Below are positions 7,432 to 15,218 of a DNA stretch of 64,000 nt, one piece after another (position 1 is the stretch's first letter; every line of letters starts with the position of its first letter). A program made the position numbers and the translations under genes. The notes under the pieces are model-generated. The model was not told the DNA's origin. It searched no databases and was given only the letters and a program-made list of their open reading frames with translations. Origin of the DNA: Amycolatopsis sp. NBRC 101858 (GTDB lineage Bacteria; Actinomycetota; Actinomycetes; Mycobacteriales; Pseudonocardiaceae); NCBI RefSeq assembly GCF_030269325.1, contig NZ_BSTD01000001.1, forward strand, positions 124,001-188,000, in the 5' to 3' direction.

Positions 7432-8229
7432 GTGCCGGAACTGCCCGAAGTGGAACTCGCCCGCCAGGTCCTCGCCGACGCGCTCGACCGGAAGATCCGG
7501 GACGTCGACGACCACGACGACTGGGTCTGCCGGCCGCACGCGCCCGGGGACCTCGCGCGCGCGTTGCGGGGCGGGCGGCTCACCGAAGCGCGCCGGCGGG
7601 GCAAAACCCTTTGGTGCGCAACGGAAAACGGCGACGGGCACCCGGGGCCGAACCTCGGCCTGCACCTCGGGATGGCCGGGCAGCTGCGGTTCGGCGGCCG
7701 GAGCGGGCCGCCCGGGCCGAAACGCTTCCGCGGTCGCGAAGAGAAGCCCGAATGGTTCCGCTTCGGGATCACCTTCGCCGACGGCGAACAGCTGCGGTTG
7801 TTCGACACGCGCCGGCTCGCCCGGGTGCGGCTCGACCCCGACCTCGACGCGCTCGGCCCGGACGCCGGCGAGGTGTCGCGCGCGGAGTTCCGCACGCGCG
7901 TCGGCCGGGGACGGGCGCCGGTGAAGGCGCGGCTGCTGGACCAGTCCGTGGTGGCCGGGATCGGGAACCTGCTGGCCGACGAAACCCTCTGGCAGGCGGC
8001 GGTGAGCCCGGCCCGCCCGGTGAACGAGCTGGGCGACGACGACCTCACGACCCTCCACAAGGCACTCCGAAAGGCGCTGCGCGCGGCGATCGAGCACGGC
8101 GGCGTCCACACGGGCGAGATCATCGGCCACCGCCGCGCCGGCGACCACTGCCCCCGCTGCGGCGCGGAGATGGCGCACGGCACGGTCGGCGGCCGGTCGA
8201 CCTGGTGGTGCACGAAGGAACAGGCCTAG
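7432..8229 (+). CDS. Fpg/Nei-family DNA glycosylase
   Basis: 265 residues starting (M)PELPEVE, so the catalytic Pro-2 and Glu-3 are present. RRRGKTLW supplies the conserved Lys, LRLFDTRRLARVR the beta-clamp, and VAGIGNLLADETLW the helix-two-turns-helix. It excises oxidised bases by beta/delta elimination in base-excision repair. The C-terminal zinc finger reads CPRC...WWCTKEQA: three cysteines are visible but the fourth, normally CxxC at the end, is replaced. The stop codon shares CTAG with the stop of the convergent DinB gene. Confidence 0.85.
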   Translation: MPELPEVELARQVLADALDRKIRDVDDHDDWVCRPHAPGDLARALRGGRLTEARRRGKTLWCATENGDGHPGPNLGLHLGMAGQLRFGGRSGPPGPKRFRGREEKPEWFRFGITFADGEQLRLFDTRRLARVRLDPDLDALGPDAGEVSRAEFRTRVGRGRAPVKARLLDQSVVAGIGNLLADETLWQAAVSPARPVNELGDDDLTTLHKALRKALRAAIEHGGVHTGEIIGHRRAGDHCPRCGAEMAHGTVGGRSTWWCTKEQA

Positions 8230-8708
8230 CGCGGCCCGAGCCCGGTGCGGCCGTCGATCAGCTCGCGGACGACGTCCAGGTGGCCCGCGTGCCGGGCGGT
8301 CTCCTCGATCATGTGCAGGACCACCCCGCGCAGGTCGGCGATCTCGTCCCCGAGCGGCGCGGGGTGACGCCCCTTCGGCACCGCGGACAACGGCGTCGCG
8401 GCGAAGATCTCGTCGGACCGGCGGCACTGCTCGCGGTAGAACGCGAAGACGACGGCCGCGGACCGGGGCGTCGTCAACGGCTCGTGGTCGTCCGGCCACG
8501 CGACCGGGTCCGCGGTCCCGGTGACGATCTCCTGGAACCAGTGCCGCTCGGCGTACCCGAGGTGCTCGACCATGCCGAGCGGGGTCCAGCCGGTCGGCAG
8601 GACCGGGGTCGTCAGGACGTCCTCGCCGAGGCCGTCGAGGATCGCCAGGACGCTGCGGCGCTGGGCTCGCAGGAACCAAAGGAGCGTGTTCTTCTCGTCG
8701 CCGGCCAC
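8226..8708 (-). CDS. DinB-superfamily (DUF664-like) protein
   Basis: 160 residues, four-helix bundle pattern. Metal-binding histidines are suggested by LGMVEHLGYAERHWF near residue 50 and by MIEETARHAGHLD near residue 140. Actinobacterial members include mycothiol-dependent enzymes, which is consistent with the LmbE-type gene next door, but the substrate is unknown. A GTG start at 8708 is supported by a TAGGGT hexamer 8 bases upstream and no ribosome site (leaderless). Confidence 0.8.
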   Translation of the reverse strand: MAGDEKNTLLWFLRAQRRSVLAILDGLGEDVLTTPVLPTGWTPLGMVEHLGYAERHWFQEIVTGTADPVAWPDDHEPLTTPRSAAVVFAFYREQCRRSDEIFAATPLSAVPKGRHPAPLGDEIADLRGVVLHMIEETARHAGHLDVVRELIDGRTGLGPR

Positions 8709-8716
8709 GACCGCGG

Positions 8717-8722
8717 ACCCTA
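8717..8722 (-). promoter_or_regulatory. -10 hexamer of the leaderless DinB promoter
   Basis: TAGGGT on the minus strand, 8 bases before the GTG at 8708. Confidence 0.45.
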
Positions 8723-8769
8723 GCGGGCGGTGCGCACCCCGGCGGACGGTTTTTGTCGGTGGCACCCGG

Positions 8770-8775
8770 TAGCGT
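8770..8775 (+). promoter_or_regulatory. -10 hexamer of the LmbE-type gene promoter
   Basis: TAGCGT, 7 bases before the ATG at 8783, with no ribosome-binding site between them. Confidence 0.45.
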
Positions 8776-8782
8776 CGGAGAC

Positions 8783-9577
8783 ATGGCAACACTGGTCACC
8801 TTCCACGCCCACCCGGACGACGAATGCCTGCGCACCGCCGGGGTGATGGCCAAAGCCGTCGCCGACGGGCACCGCGTCGTGCTCGTCGTCGCCACCCGGG
8901 GCGAGGTCGGCGAGGTCCCGGAGGGCTTTCTCGCCGAGGGCGAACAACTGTGGGAGCGGCGCGTGCGGGAGTCGCACGCGGCCGCGGAGATCCTCGGGGT
9001 CGAACGCGTCGAGTTCCTCGGCTACCGCGACTCCGGGATGATGGGCGAGCCGACGAACGACGACCCGGGGTGTTTCTGGCAGGCGGACGTCGAAAAGGCG
9101 GCCGAGCAGCTGGCGGCGATCCTGCGCGAGGAGTCGGCAGACGTGCTGACGGTCTACGACGACAACGGCGACTACGGCCACCCGGACCACATCCAGGTGC
9201 ACCGCGTCGGAGTCCGCGCGGCAGAGCTGGCGGGCACGCCCCGAGTGTTCCAGGCGACGTTCAACCGCGAGTTCATGCAGCGCGGCTTCGAAGCGGCGGT
9301 GGAGCAGGGGCTGATGCCCCCGGAGGCGGCCCCGAAGCCGCCGGAGAACGTCGAGTTCGGCAAACCGGAGGCCGAGATCACGGCGGCGGTCGACGTGTCG
9401 AAGTACGTGGGGGTGAAGAGGGCGGCGATGCGGGCGCACCCGAGTCAGATCAGCGAGGACATGTTCATGCTGGCGATGCCGGAGGACGCGTTCGCGTTCG
9501 CTTTCGGCACGGAGTGGTTCATCCGGACGGGGCAGGGGCCGGGGATCACGGAGACGGACTTGATGGGCGGGTTGTAG
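8783..9577 (+). CDS. LmbE/PIG-L family N-acetylglucosaminyl or conjugate amidase-type deacetylase
   Basis: 264 residues. The N-terminal strand ends in HAHPDDE and a later HPDHIQVHR gives the remaining zinc ligand, the signature of the family that includes MshB and Mca. These zinc hydrolases remove acetyl groups or cleave mycothiol conjugates in the cytosol. Length and the RGE(V)GEVPEG stretch are near those of mycothiol-related members, but assignment to MshB or Mca cannot be settled here. It is divergent from the DinB gene across a 74-base promoter region with two leaderless promoters. Confidence 0.8.
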   Translation: MATLVTFHAHPDDECLRTAGVMAKAVADGHRVVLVVATRGEVGEVPEGFLAEGEQLWERRVRESHAAAEILGVERVEFLGYRDSGMMGEPTNDDPGCFWQADVEKAAEQLAAILREESADVLTVYDDNGDYGHPDHIQVHRVGVRAAELAGTPRVFQATFNREFMQRGFEAAVEQGLMPPEAAPKPPENVEFGKPEAEITAAVDVSKYVGVKRAAMRAHPSQISEDMFMLAMPEDAFAFAFGTEWFIRTGQGPGITETDLMGGL

Positions 9578-9584
9578 GGGGCCG

Positions 9585-9626
9585 GGAGCCAGGAGCCAGG
9601 AGCCAGGAGCCAGGAGCCAGGAGCCA
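9585..9626. repeat. Six tandem copies of a 7-bp unit GGAGCCA
   Basis: Six exact head-to-tail copies immediately after the LmbE-type stop codon. The repeat is intergenic; copy number is likely to vary between strains by slippage. Confidence 0.95.
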
Positions 9627-9747
9627 GGGAGAGGCTAGCTGGGCGGGGTGCGGCCAACGGGCTTCGCCTCGCAGCCGAGTGCGGTGCATACCGGGCGTCG
9701 AGCGCGGTGCCCGGTCAAGCATCCGCCGGCTCCCCGCCGAACCCCCG

Positions 9748-10143
9748 TCAGTCCAGCGCCGCCGTCACGTCCAGTTCCACCCGCTGGCCCGGGTACCCCA
9801 GCTGCGCCACCCCCAGCAGCGTGCTCGCCGAGCTGAACGCCGCCCCGATCTCCGAACCCGTCAACCGATCCCACACCTCCGACAGCTCCGAACGGTCCTC
9901 CGTCACCACGTAAATCACCGTCCGGACCACCTCAGCCGGTAACGCTCCCGCGAAGGCCAACGCCGCCGCCGTGTTCGCCACCACCTGGTCGACCTGCGGC
10001 AGCAGCCCCTCGGGCACCGCACCGTCCGGCGCCAGCGGGCACTGGCCGGCCAGGTACACCGTCCGGCTCGACACCGCCACCGTCACGTGGTGGTAGCCCG
10101 GTGGTGTGTGCAGCCCGGGCGGGTTCTGGCGTTCAATGGTCAC
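9748..10143 (-). CDS. RidA/YjgF-family protein
   Basis: 131 residues with the family core TVYLAGQCPLAPDGAVPEG, QVVANTAAALAFAGALPAEVVRTVIYV and a terminal PGQRVELDVTAALD. RidA proteins hydrolyse reactive enamine/imine intermediates; the usual catalytic Arg position near the C-terminus reads GQRVELD rather than the canonical strand, so activity should not be assumed. Start GTG at 10143, 45 bases from the divergent mtnA. Confidence 0.8.
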   Translation of the reverse strand: MTIERQNPPGLHTPPGYHHVTVAVSSRTVYLAGQCPLAPDGAVPEGLLPQVDQVVANTAAALAFAGALPAEVVRTVIYVVTEDRSELSEVWDRLTGSEIGAAFSSASTLLGVAQLGYPGQRVELDVTAALD

Positions 10144-10188
10144 CACCGCATCATCGCCGGGCACGCAAGCCGAAAAAGGGAGGGGCAC

Positions 10189-11154
10189 GTGCGCAGGACC
10201 ATCGACTGGGCCGACGGCGCCGTCGTCATCATCGACCAGACCGCGCTGCCCGGCGAGTACCGGCTGCTGCACCTGCGGACCGTCGATGAGCTCGTCGACG
10301 CCATCAAGCGCCTCGCCGTCCGCGGGGCGCCCGCCCTCGGGGCCGCCGGCGCCCTCGGAGTCGCCCTCGCCGCCCGGACCAGCGAGAACGTCCACGCCGA
10401 TGCCGACCTCATCGCCACCGCGCGCCCCACCGCCGTCAACCTCGCCTGGGGCGTCCGGCGCGCGATGGCGAAACTCCACCAAGGCCCGGACGCCGTCCTC
10501 GACGAAGCCCTCGCCCTCCTCGCCGAAGACGAGCAGCTCAACAAGACCGCGTCGAAGCACGCCGCCGAGATCGTGCTCGCCGAATGCGCGCGCCGGCCGT
10601 TGCGGCTGCTCAGCCACTGCAACGCCGGGCGGCTCGCCACCGTCGGGTGGGGCAGTGCCCTCGGCGTCGTCTGGCACCTGCACGAACGCGGGCTCGTCGA
10701 AGAAGTCCTCGTCGACGAGACGCGCCCGCTGCTCCAAGGCGCCCGGCTGACGGCGTGGGAACTCGCGCAGGCGAACGTCCCCTACCGCGTCCAGCCCGAC
10801 GGCGCGGCCGCCGCCGCGATGGCGCGCGGGATGGTCGACTGCGTGCTCGTCGGGGCCGACCGGATCGCCGCGAACGGCGACGTCGCCAACAAGATCGGCA
10901 CCTACGGCCTGGCGATCGCCGCGAGGCACCACGGCGTGCCGTTCGTCGTCGTCGCGCCGTCGTCCACTGTGGACAGGACCCTCGCGACCGGTGCGGGCGT
11001 CGCCATCGAAGAACGCGACGCCCGCGAGCTCACCGAGTACGCCGGGATCCGGGTCACCCCGCCGGGCGCGCAGGTCTTCAACCCCGCGTTCGACGTGACC
11101 CCCCACGAGCTCATCACGGCCGTGGTCACCGAGCACGGCCGCTTCGCACCCTAG
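10189..11154 (+). CDS. mtnA: S-methyl-5-thioribose-1-phosphate isomerase
   Basis: 321 residues from a GTG preceded by GGGAGGGG. RGAPALGAAGALGVAL near the N-terminus, catalytic Cys in LSHCNAG, and the catalytic Asp in VLVGADRIAANGDVANKIGTY match MtnA, which converts methylthioribose-1-phosphate to methylthioribulose-1-phosphate in methionine salvage. No other mtn genes lie nearby, so the pathway is scattered. Its TAG overlaps the stop of the convergent ferredoxin gene (shared CTAG). Confidence 0.9.
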   Translation: MRRTIDWADGAVVIIDQTALPGEYRLLHLRTVDELVDAIKRLAVRGAPALGAAGALGVALAARTSENVHADADLIATARPTAVNLAWGVRRAMAKLHQGPDAVLDEALALLAEDEQLNKTASKHAAEIVLAECARRPLRLLSHCNAGRLATVGWGSALGVVWHLHERGLVEEVLVDETRPLLQGARLTAWELAQANVPYRVQPDGAAAAAMARGMVDCVLVGADRIAANGDVANKIGTYGLAIAARHHGVPFVVVAPSSTVDRTLATGAGVAIEERDARELTEYAGIRVTPPGAQVFNPAFDVTPHELITAVVTEHGRFAP

Positions 11155-11366
11155 GGACGCGGGCCGATCTCTCGGCCGCCGTCGGTCACCGTGATCGCCA
11201 TCGCCGGGCACGAGTCCGCCGCGTCGAGCACCGTCTCGTCACCGTCCACGTCCGAGACGACCGTCTGCGCCACCGCGCCGTCGAGGACGAACACCTCGGG
11301 CATCAGCGCGGCGCACATCCCCGAACCGATGCAGGTGTGTTCGTCGACTTCCACGTGCCAGCTCAT
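11151..11366 (-). CDS. P450-associated [3Fe-4S]-type ferredoxin
   Basis: 71 residues with CIGSGMC near residue 13 and a late SCPAMAI, the three-cysteine pattern of small ferredoxins that pass electrons to bacterial P450s. It lies 14 bases after the P450 at 11381-12571 on the same strand and is surely cotranscribed. The electron-donating reductase is not in the window. Confidence 0.85.
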   Translation of the reverse strand: MSWHVEVDEHTCIGSGMCAALMPEVFVLDGAVAQTVVSDVDGDETVLDAADSCPAMAITVTDGGREIGPRP

Positions 11367-11380
11367 GGTCACCTTCCGAG

Positions 11381-12571
11381 TCACCAGCCGATGGGCATCG
11401 ACCGCGGTCCGCGGACGAGCATCTGCGTCTTCCACACGATATCGCCGGCCAGGTGCAGGCCCGGCAGCTCGGTGACCAAAGCGCGCAGTGCCTCCTGCAG
11501 CTCGAGCCGGGCCAGCGGCGCGCCCAGGCAGTGGTGGACGCCGTGGCCGAAGCCCAGGTGGTGCTGGTCCCCGCGGTCGAAGCGCAGCTGGTCGGCGTCG
11601 TCGAACTGCAGCCGGTCGCGGTTGGCCGCGCCGACCGCCACCAGCACCGGCTCCCCCGCCCGCACGAGCACGCCGCCGACCTCGACGTCTTCGGTGGCGT
11701 AGCGCGCGAACCCGGCGCCGGCGCCCAGCGGCACGAACCGCAGCAGCTCCTCGACGGCGGCCGGGATCAGGTCCGGGTCGGCGACCAGCCGCTCCCACTG
11801 CCCGGGCTGGTCGAGCAGCGCGTAGACGAAGTTGGGGATCTGGCTCGCGGTGGTCTCGTGCCCGGCGACGAGGATGCCGACGCACAGGTCGACCAGCTCC
11901 AGCTCGGTCAGCCGGTCGCGGGTGTCGCGCGCCTCGATCAGCGCCGTCATCAGGTCGTCCTGCGGCTGCGAGCGGTGCTCCGCGATCAGCCCGCGCATGT
12001 AGTCACGCAGTTCTTCGCGGTTGCGCTCGAACTCCTCGGGCGTCAGGCCGCTGGTGGACAGCGCGGCGTCGCTCCAGACCCGGAACTTCGGCCGGTCGGC
12101 GACCGGGACGCCGAGCAGCTCGCAGATCACCGCGACCGGGATCGGCAGCGCGTACAGGTCGACAAGGTCGGCGGGCGGGCCGGCGGCCTTCATGTCGGCG
12201 ATCAGGCCGGCCGCCAGCGAGGCGACACGCGGGCGCAGCAGCTCGACACGCCGCATGGTGAACGCCTTCGCCACCAGGGTCCGCAGCCGCGTGTGGTCGG
12301 GCGGGTCCATCTGCAGGATGCCGCCCTCACGCTGGACGGGCGAGCGCCGCGGCGCGTCCTTCTCCTTCTCCATCGCCCGCGAGAACCGCCGGTCCCCGAG
12401 CACCAGCCGGGCGTCGGCGTAGCGGGTGGCCAGCCACGCCGGCTCCCCGTAGGTCATCTTGACCCGGACCATGCCCTCGGCTTCACGCGCGGCGGCGTAG
12501 GCCTCGTTGAGGTCGAGCCCCGCCTCCTCGTTGAAGGGGTACGAGAGCGGCTCGGTGTGGGTGACTGTCAT
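11381..12571 (-). CDS. Cytochrome P450 (class I bacterial)
   Basis: 396 residues. Oxygen-binding I-helix AGHETTASQ, ExxR in VEELLRF, and haem loop FGHGVHHCLG with the axial Cys are all intact, so the enzyme should be functional. It will hydroxylate or otherwise oxidise a small molecule using the ferredoxin downstream. Start ATG at 12571 with GAGGGG about 9 bases before it. A 22-bp perfect palindrome lies 20 bases upstream and probably controls it. Substrate unknown; no biosynthetic cluster is attached. Confidence 0.9.
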   Translation of the reverse strand: MTVTHTEPLSYPFNEEAGLDLNEAYAAAREAEGMVRVKMTYGEPAWLATRYADARLVLGDRRFSRAMEKEKDAPRRSPVQREGGILQMDPPDHTRLRTLVAKAFTMRRVELLRPRVASLAAGLIADMKAAGPPADLVDLYALPIPVAVICELLGVPVADRPKFRVWSDAALSTSGLTPEEFERNREELRDYMRGLIAEHRSQPQDDLMTALIEARDTRDRLTELELVDLCVGILVAGHETTASQIPNFVYALLDQPGQWERLVADPDLIPAAVEELLRFVPLGAGAGFARYATEDVEVGGVLVRAGEPVLVAVGAANRDRLQFDDADQLRFDRGDQHHLGFGHGVHHCLGAPLARLELQEALRALVTELPGLHLAGDIVWKTQMLVRGPRSMPIGW

Positions 12572-12590
12572 GCGGGAACCCCTCGCTCCG

Positions 12591-12612
12591 GTTGTAAGCA
12601 GCTGCTTACAAC
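12591..12612. promoter_or_regulatory. Perfect 22-bp palindromic operator
   Basis: Half-site GTTGTAAGCAG followed directly by its reverse complement, in the promoter region of the minus-strand P450. Size and symmetry fit a dimeric repressor such as the PadR or TetR encoded nearby; which one binds is not known. Confidence 0.7.
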
Positions 12613-12665
12613 GCTACACAGTTTCTCCCCACCTGTCACGGTCCGCCATTGCTTAGTCACGGAGC

Positions 12666-12686
12666 CCTAGGTTACGGTGACCTAGG
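12666..12686. promoter_or_regulatory. Inverted repeat over the PadR promoter and start codon
   Basis: CCTAGGT and ACCTAGG arms separated by 7 bases. The spacer holds TACGGT, a plausible -10 hexamer 7 bases before the GTG at 12686, so a bound repressor would cover the promoter of a leaderless gene. Likely autoregulation by the PadR protein. Confidence 0.6.
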
Positions 12687-13195
12687 TGTGGATCGAGATC
12701 CTCTTGCTGTCGAAGCTGGACCGCGAGCCGATGCACGGCTATGAACTGCGCAAGGCCGTGGAGGCGTCGACGGGCCACACCTTGTCGAACAACTCGCTCT
12801 ACCCGACGCTGCGGCGCTTCGTCGACGCGGGCGCCGTGAGCCGCAGTGCCGAGGAGCAGGAGGCCAAGCCGCCGCGGCACGTCTACACCGTCACCGATGT
12901 CGGGCGGGAGCTGCTGCGGGACATGCTCGCGGACTTCCCCGGCGAGCTCGCGCTCAACGAACCGGAGTTCCTGGCCAGGGTCGGGAACTTCGGCCGGCTG
13001 AGCCCGGACGAACGCGCCCGCGTGCTCGACGTCCGGAAGCAAGCGCTGCTCGCCGAACAAGCCCGGGTCACCGGGCTCGCCGCCGGGCAGGCCGACCCGT
13101 GGAGCCGCGCGGCGCTGCTCCACGTGCTCGGGAAGTTCGACGCCGAGCTGCGCTGGCTCGCCGACCTCGAAACCGAACTGAGGAGAGACGCATGA
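12686..13195 (+). CDS. PadR-family transcriptional regulator
   Basis: 169 residues. The winged helix starts [22 protein letters not shown] and includes [18 protein letters not shown], the standard PadR recognition region; the C-terminal half is helical for dimerisation. Its stop overlaps the start of the downstream P450 (ATGA), so it is translationally coupled to that operon. It probably represses itself, its operon and perhaps the divergent P450. GTG start within the operator implies a leaderless mRNA. Confidence 0.85.
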   Translation: MWIEILLLSKLDREPMHGYELRKAVEASTGHTLSNNSLYPTLRRFVDAGAVSRSAEEQEAKPPRHVYTVTDVGRELLRDMLADFPGELALNEPEFLARVGNFGRLSPDERARVLDVRKQALLAEQARVTGLAAGQADPWSRAALLHVLGKFDAELRWLADLETELRRDA

Positions 13196-14406
13196 CCACC
13201 ACCGAAGAGACGCCTCGCCTCCCCTTCGCCCGGGCGAACGCGCTCGCCATCGCGCCGGACTACGAAGCGCTGCGCCGGCAGGCCCCGATCAGCCGGGTGC
13301 TCACCCCGGCCGGCGACCCGGCGTGGCTGGTGACGTCGTACGAAGAGGCCAAGGAGATCTTTCGCGACAAGCGGTTCGGCCGTTCGCACCCCGCGCCGGA
13401 GCAGGCGTCGCGGATCTCCGGCGCCGCGATCCAGGACGGCCCGAGCGGCGACTTCGAGACCGAAGAAGCCGAGCACAAGCGGATGCGCCGGATGCTCGCG
13501 CCCGCGTTCTCCGCGCCCCGCATGCGTGCCCTCGGCGACCGGATCGCCGAGCTGACCGACCGCTGCCTCGACGACCTGCAGGCCGCGCACGACGCCCACC
13601 CCGGCGAGCCGGTCGACCTGACCGACTTCCTCGCGTTCCCCCTGCCCGTCCTGGTGATCTGCGAGCTGCTCGGCGTGCCCTACGCCGACCGCGAGAAGTT
13701 CCGCGGCCTGTCCGAGCGCATCGCGATGATGAACGGCGGCGAAGACGCCCAGGCGGCCATGACCGAGTTCAAGGCCTACATGACGCAGCTGGCCGACGCG
13801 AAGCGCGCGGACCCGCAGCCCGACGTCATCTCCGACATGGTCGCGGTCCAGGCCGACGACCCCACCTTCACCGACGACGACCTCGCGCGGATGGGCGCCG
13901 GCCTGCTGTTCGCCGGCCACGAGACGACGTCCACCCGGATCGCGATGGGCACGCTGTTCCTGCTCAGCGACACCGCCCGCCGCGACCGCTTCGCCGCCGA
14001 CCCCGAGGGCGAGGTCAACCAGACGATCGAGGAGATCCTGCGGCTGACGGCGACCAGCGGCACCGGCCTGCTGCGCTACGCCCACGAGGACGTCGAGGTC
14101 GCCGGGACGCGGATCCTGCGCGGCGACGCCGTGCTCATCTCCAGCGACGCGGCCAACCGCGACGCATCGGTGTTCACCGACCCGGACGAGTTCGACCCGG
14201 CCCGCACGCCGAACGTCCACTTGGCCTTCGGCACCGGCGCGCACGTCTGCATCGGCGCCAACCTCGCGCGCACCGAGCTGCGGACGGTGTTCCCGAAGCT
14301 GTTCTCGCGGTTCCCCGGCCTGCGGCTGGCGGCCGGGATCGACGAGATCCCGGTGCGCGTCAACCGCGTCGCCGGTGGGGTCGACGCCGTTCCCGTGACC
14401 TGGTGA
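13192..14406 (+). CDS. Cytochrome P450 (class I bacterial)
   Basis: 404 residues with [10 protein letters not shown]-helix, EILR motif and haem loop [10 protein letters not shown]. It is distinct from the P450 on the other strand but of the same soluble type. It overlaps the PadR gene by 4 bases and is followed after 10 bases by its ferredoxin, making a PadR-P450-ferredoxin operon. Substrate not predictable. Confidence 0.9.
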   Translation: MTTTEETPRLPFARANALAIAPDYEALRRQAPISRVLTPAGDPAWLVTSYEEAKEIFRDKRFGRSHPAPEQASRISGAAIQDGPSGDFETEEAEHKRMRRMLAPAFSAPRMRALGDRIAELTDRCLDDLQAAHDAHPGEPVDLTDFLAFPLPVLVICELLGVPYADREKFRGLSERIAMMNGGEDAQAAMTEFKAYMTQLADAKRADPQPDVISDMVAVQADDPTFTDDDLARMGAGLLFAGHETTSTRIAMGTLFLLSDTARRDRFAADPEGEVNQTIEEILRLTATSGTGLLRYAHEDVEVAGTRILRGDAVLISSDAANRDASVFTDPDEFDPARTPNVHLAFGTGAHVCIGANLARTELRTVFPKLFSRFPGLRLAAGIDEIPVRVNRVAGGVDAVPVTW

Positions 14407-14416
14407 GGGGGAGCCG

Positions 14417-14611
14417 ATGAAGATCACCGCGGACACCGAGAGCTGTGTCGCGTCCGGACAGTGCGTGCTGCTCGCGCCGGGGACGTTCGACCAGGACGAG
14501 GAAGCCGGCACCGTCGTCCTGCTCGCCGACGAACCGGCGGACGGCGAGGCGGACGCGGTCCGGCAGGCGGAGCTGACCTGCCCGGCCGCCGCGATCCGGC
14601 TTTCGGGGTAG
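14417..14611 (+). CDS. P450-associated [3Fe-4S]-type ferredoxin
   Basis: 64 residues: CVASGQC near residue 10 and a late TCPAAAI supply three cluster cysteines. GGGGAG lies 5 bases before ATG. It is the electron donor for the P450 immediately upstream and resembles, but is not a duplicate of, the ferredoxin at 11151. Confidence 0.85.
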   Translation: MKITADTESCVASGQCVLLAPGTFDQDEEAGTVVLLADEPADGEADAVRQAELTCPAAAIRLSG

Positions 14612-14636
14612 CGGGCGGCACGTCCGGTTTGCCGGT

Positions 14637-14642
14637 TAACCT
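14637..14642 (+). promoter_or_regulatory. -10 hexamer of the TetR gene promoter
   Basis: TAACCT, 6 bases before the ATG at 14649; no ribosome-binding site, so probably leaderless. Confidence 0.45.
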
Positions 14643-14648
14643 GCACCG

Positions 14649-15218
14649 ATGACCGCACAGCCGGGCCGCAGGCGGGACGCGGCCGCCACCAGGGCCGCGC
14701 TGCTCGACGCCGCGGCCGCGCTCTTCGCCGAACGCGGGTTCGACCGCACGACCGTGCGGGACATCGCGCGGCAGGCCGGGGTCAACCAGGCGCTGCTGTT
14801 CCGCTACTTCGGCAGCAAGGACGCGCTGTTCGAGGAGGTCATGGCCCGGGGCGGCCGCGAGCACCTGGCGGCCACCACCCCGGAACAGCTCTTCGGCACC
14901 TCGCTGCGGAGCCTGCTCGAGCCGGCGGATTCGGGGCGGCGCAACCCGGCGCTGGAGGCGTACCTGCGCTCGACCGGCAGCGACAACGCGGCGGCCGCGA
15001 TCCGCCGCGAGGTCGGTGAGGAGTACGCGCGGGCCCTCGCCACGCTGACCGACGCCCCGGACGCCGAGCTGCGCGCGGACCTGGCGCTGGCCTGGCTGCT
15101 GGGGATCGGCCTGGTCCGGGAGATCGCCGGCACCGAGCCGCTGGCCAGCGCCGACCCCGAGCACGTGAGCGACCTGGTGCTGACCGCCGTCCGGACGCTG
15201 CTGGAGCGCACCGAATAG
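14649..15218 (+). CDS. TetR-family transcriptional regulator
   Basis: 189 residues. N-terminal HTH is clear: ALFAERGFDRTTVRDIARQAGVNQALLFRYFGSKDALF. The C-terminal ligand domain ends in a hydrophobic helix pair and is of unknown specificity. It follows the P450-ferredoxin operon on the same strand with its own promoter and could act on that operon or on the 22-bp palindrome. Its stop abuts that of the convergent dehydrogenase. Confidence 0.85.
   Translation: MTAQPGRRRDAAATRAALLDAAAALFAERGFDRTTVRDIARQAGVNQALLFRYFGSKDALFEEVMARGGREHLAATTPEQLFGTSLRSLLEPADSGRRNPALEAYLRSTGSDNAAAAIRREVGEEYARALATLTDAPDAELRADLALAWLLGIGLVREIAGTEPLASADPEHVSDLVLTAVRTLLERTE

Noticed and set aside
9585..9626. CRISPR-like array
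   Set aside because: The units are 7 bp and directly adjacent with no spacers; it is a simple tandem repeat. No cas genes are present.
11151..14611. Natural-product gene cluster suggested by two P450s
   Set aside because: No polyketide synthase, NRPS, terpene or tailoring genes occur nearby; neighbours are regulators and housekeeping genes.
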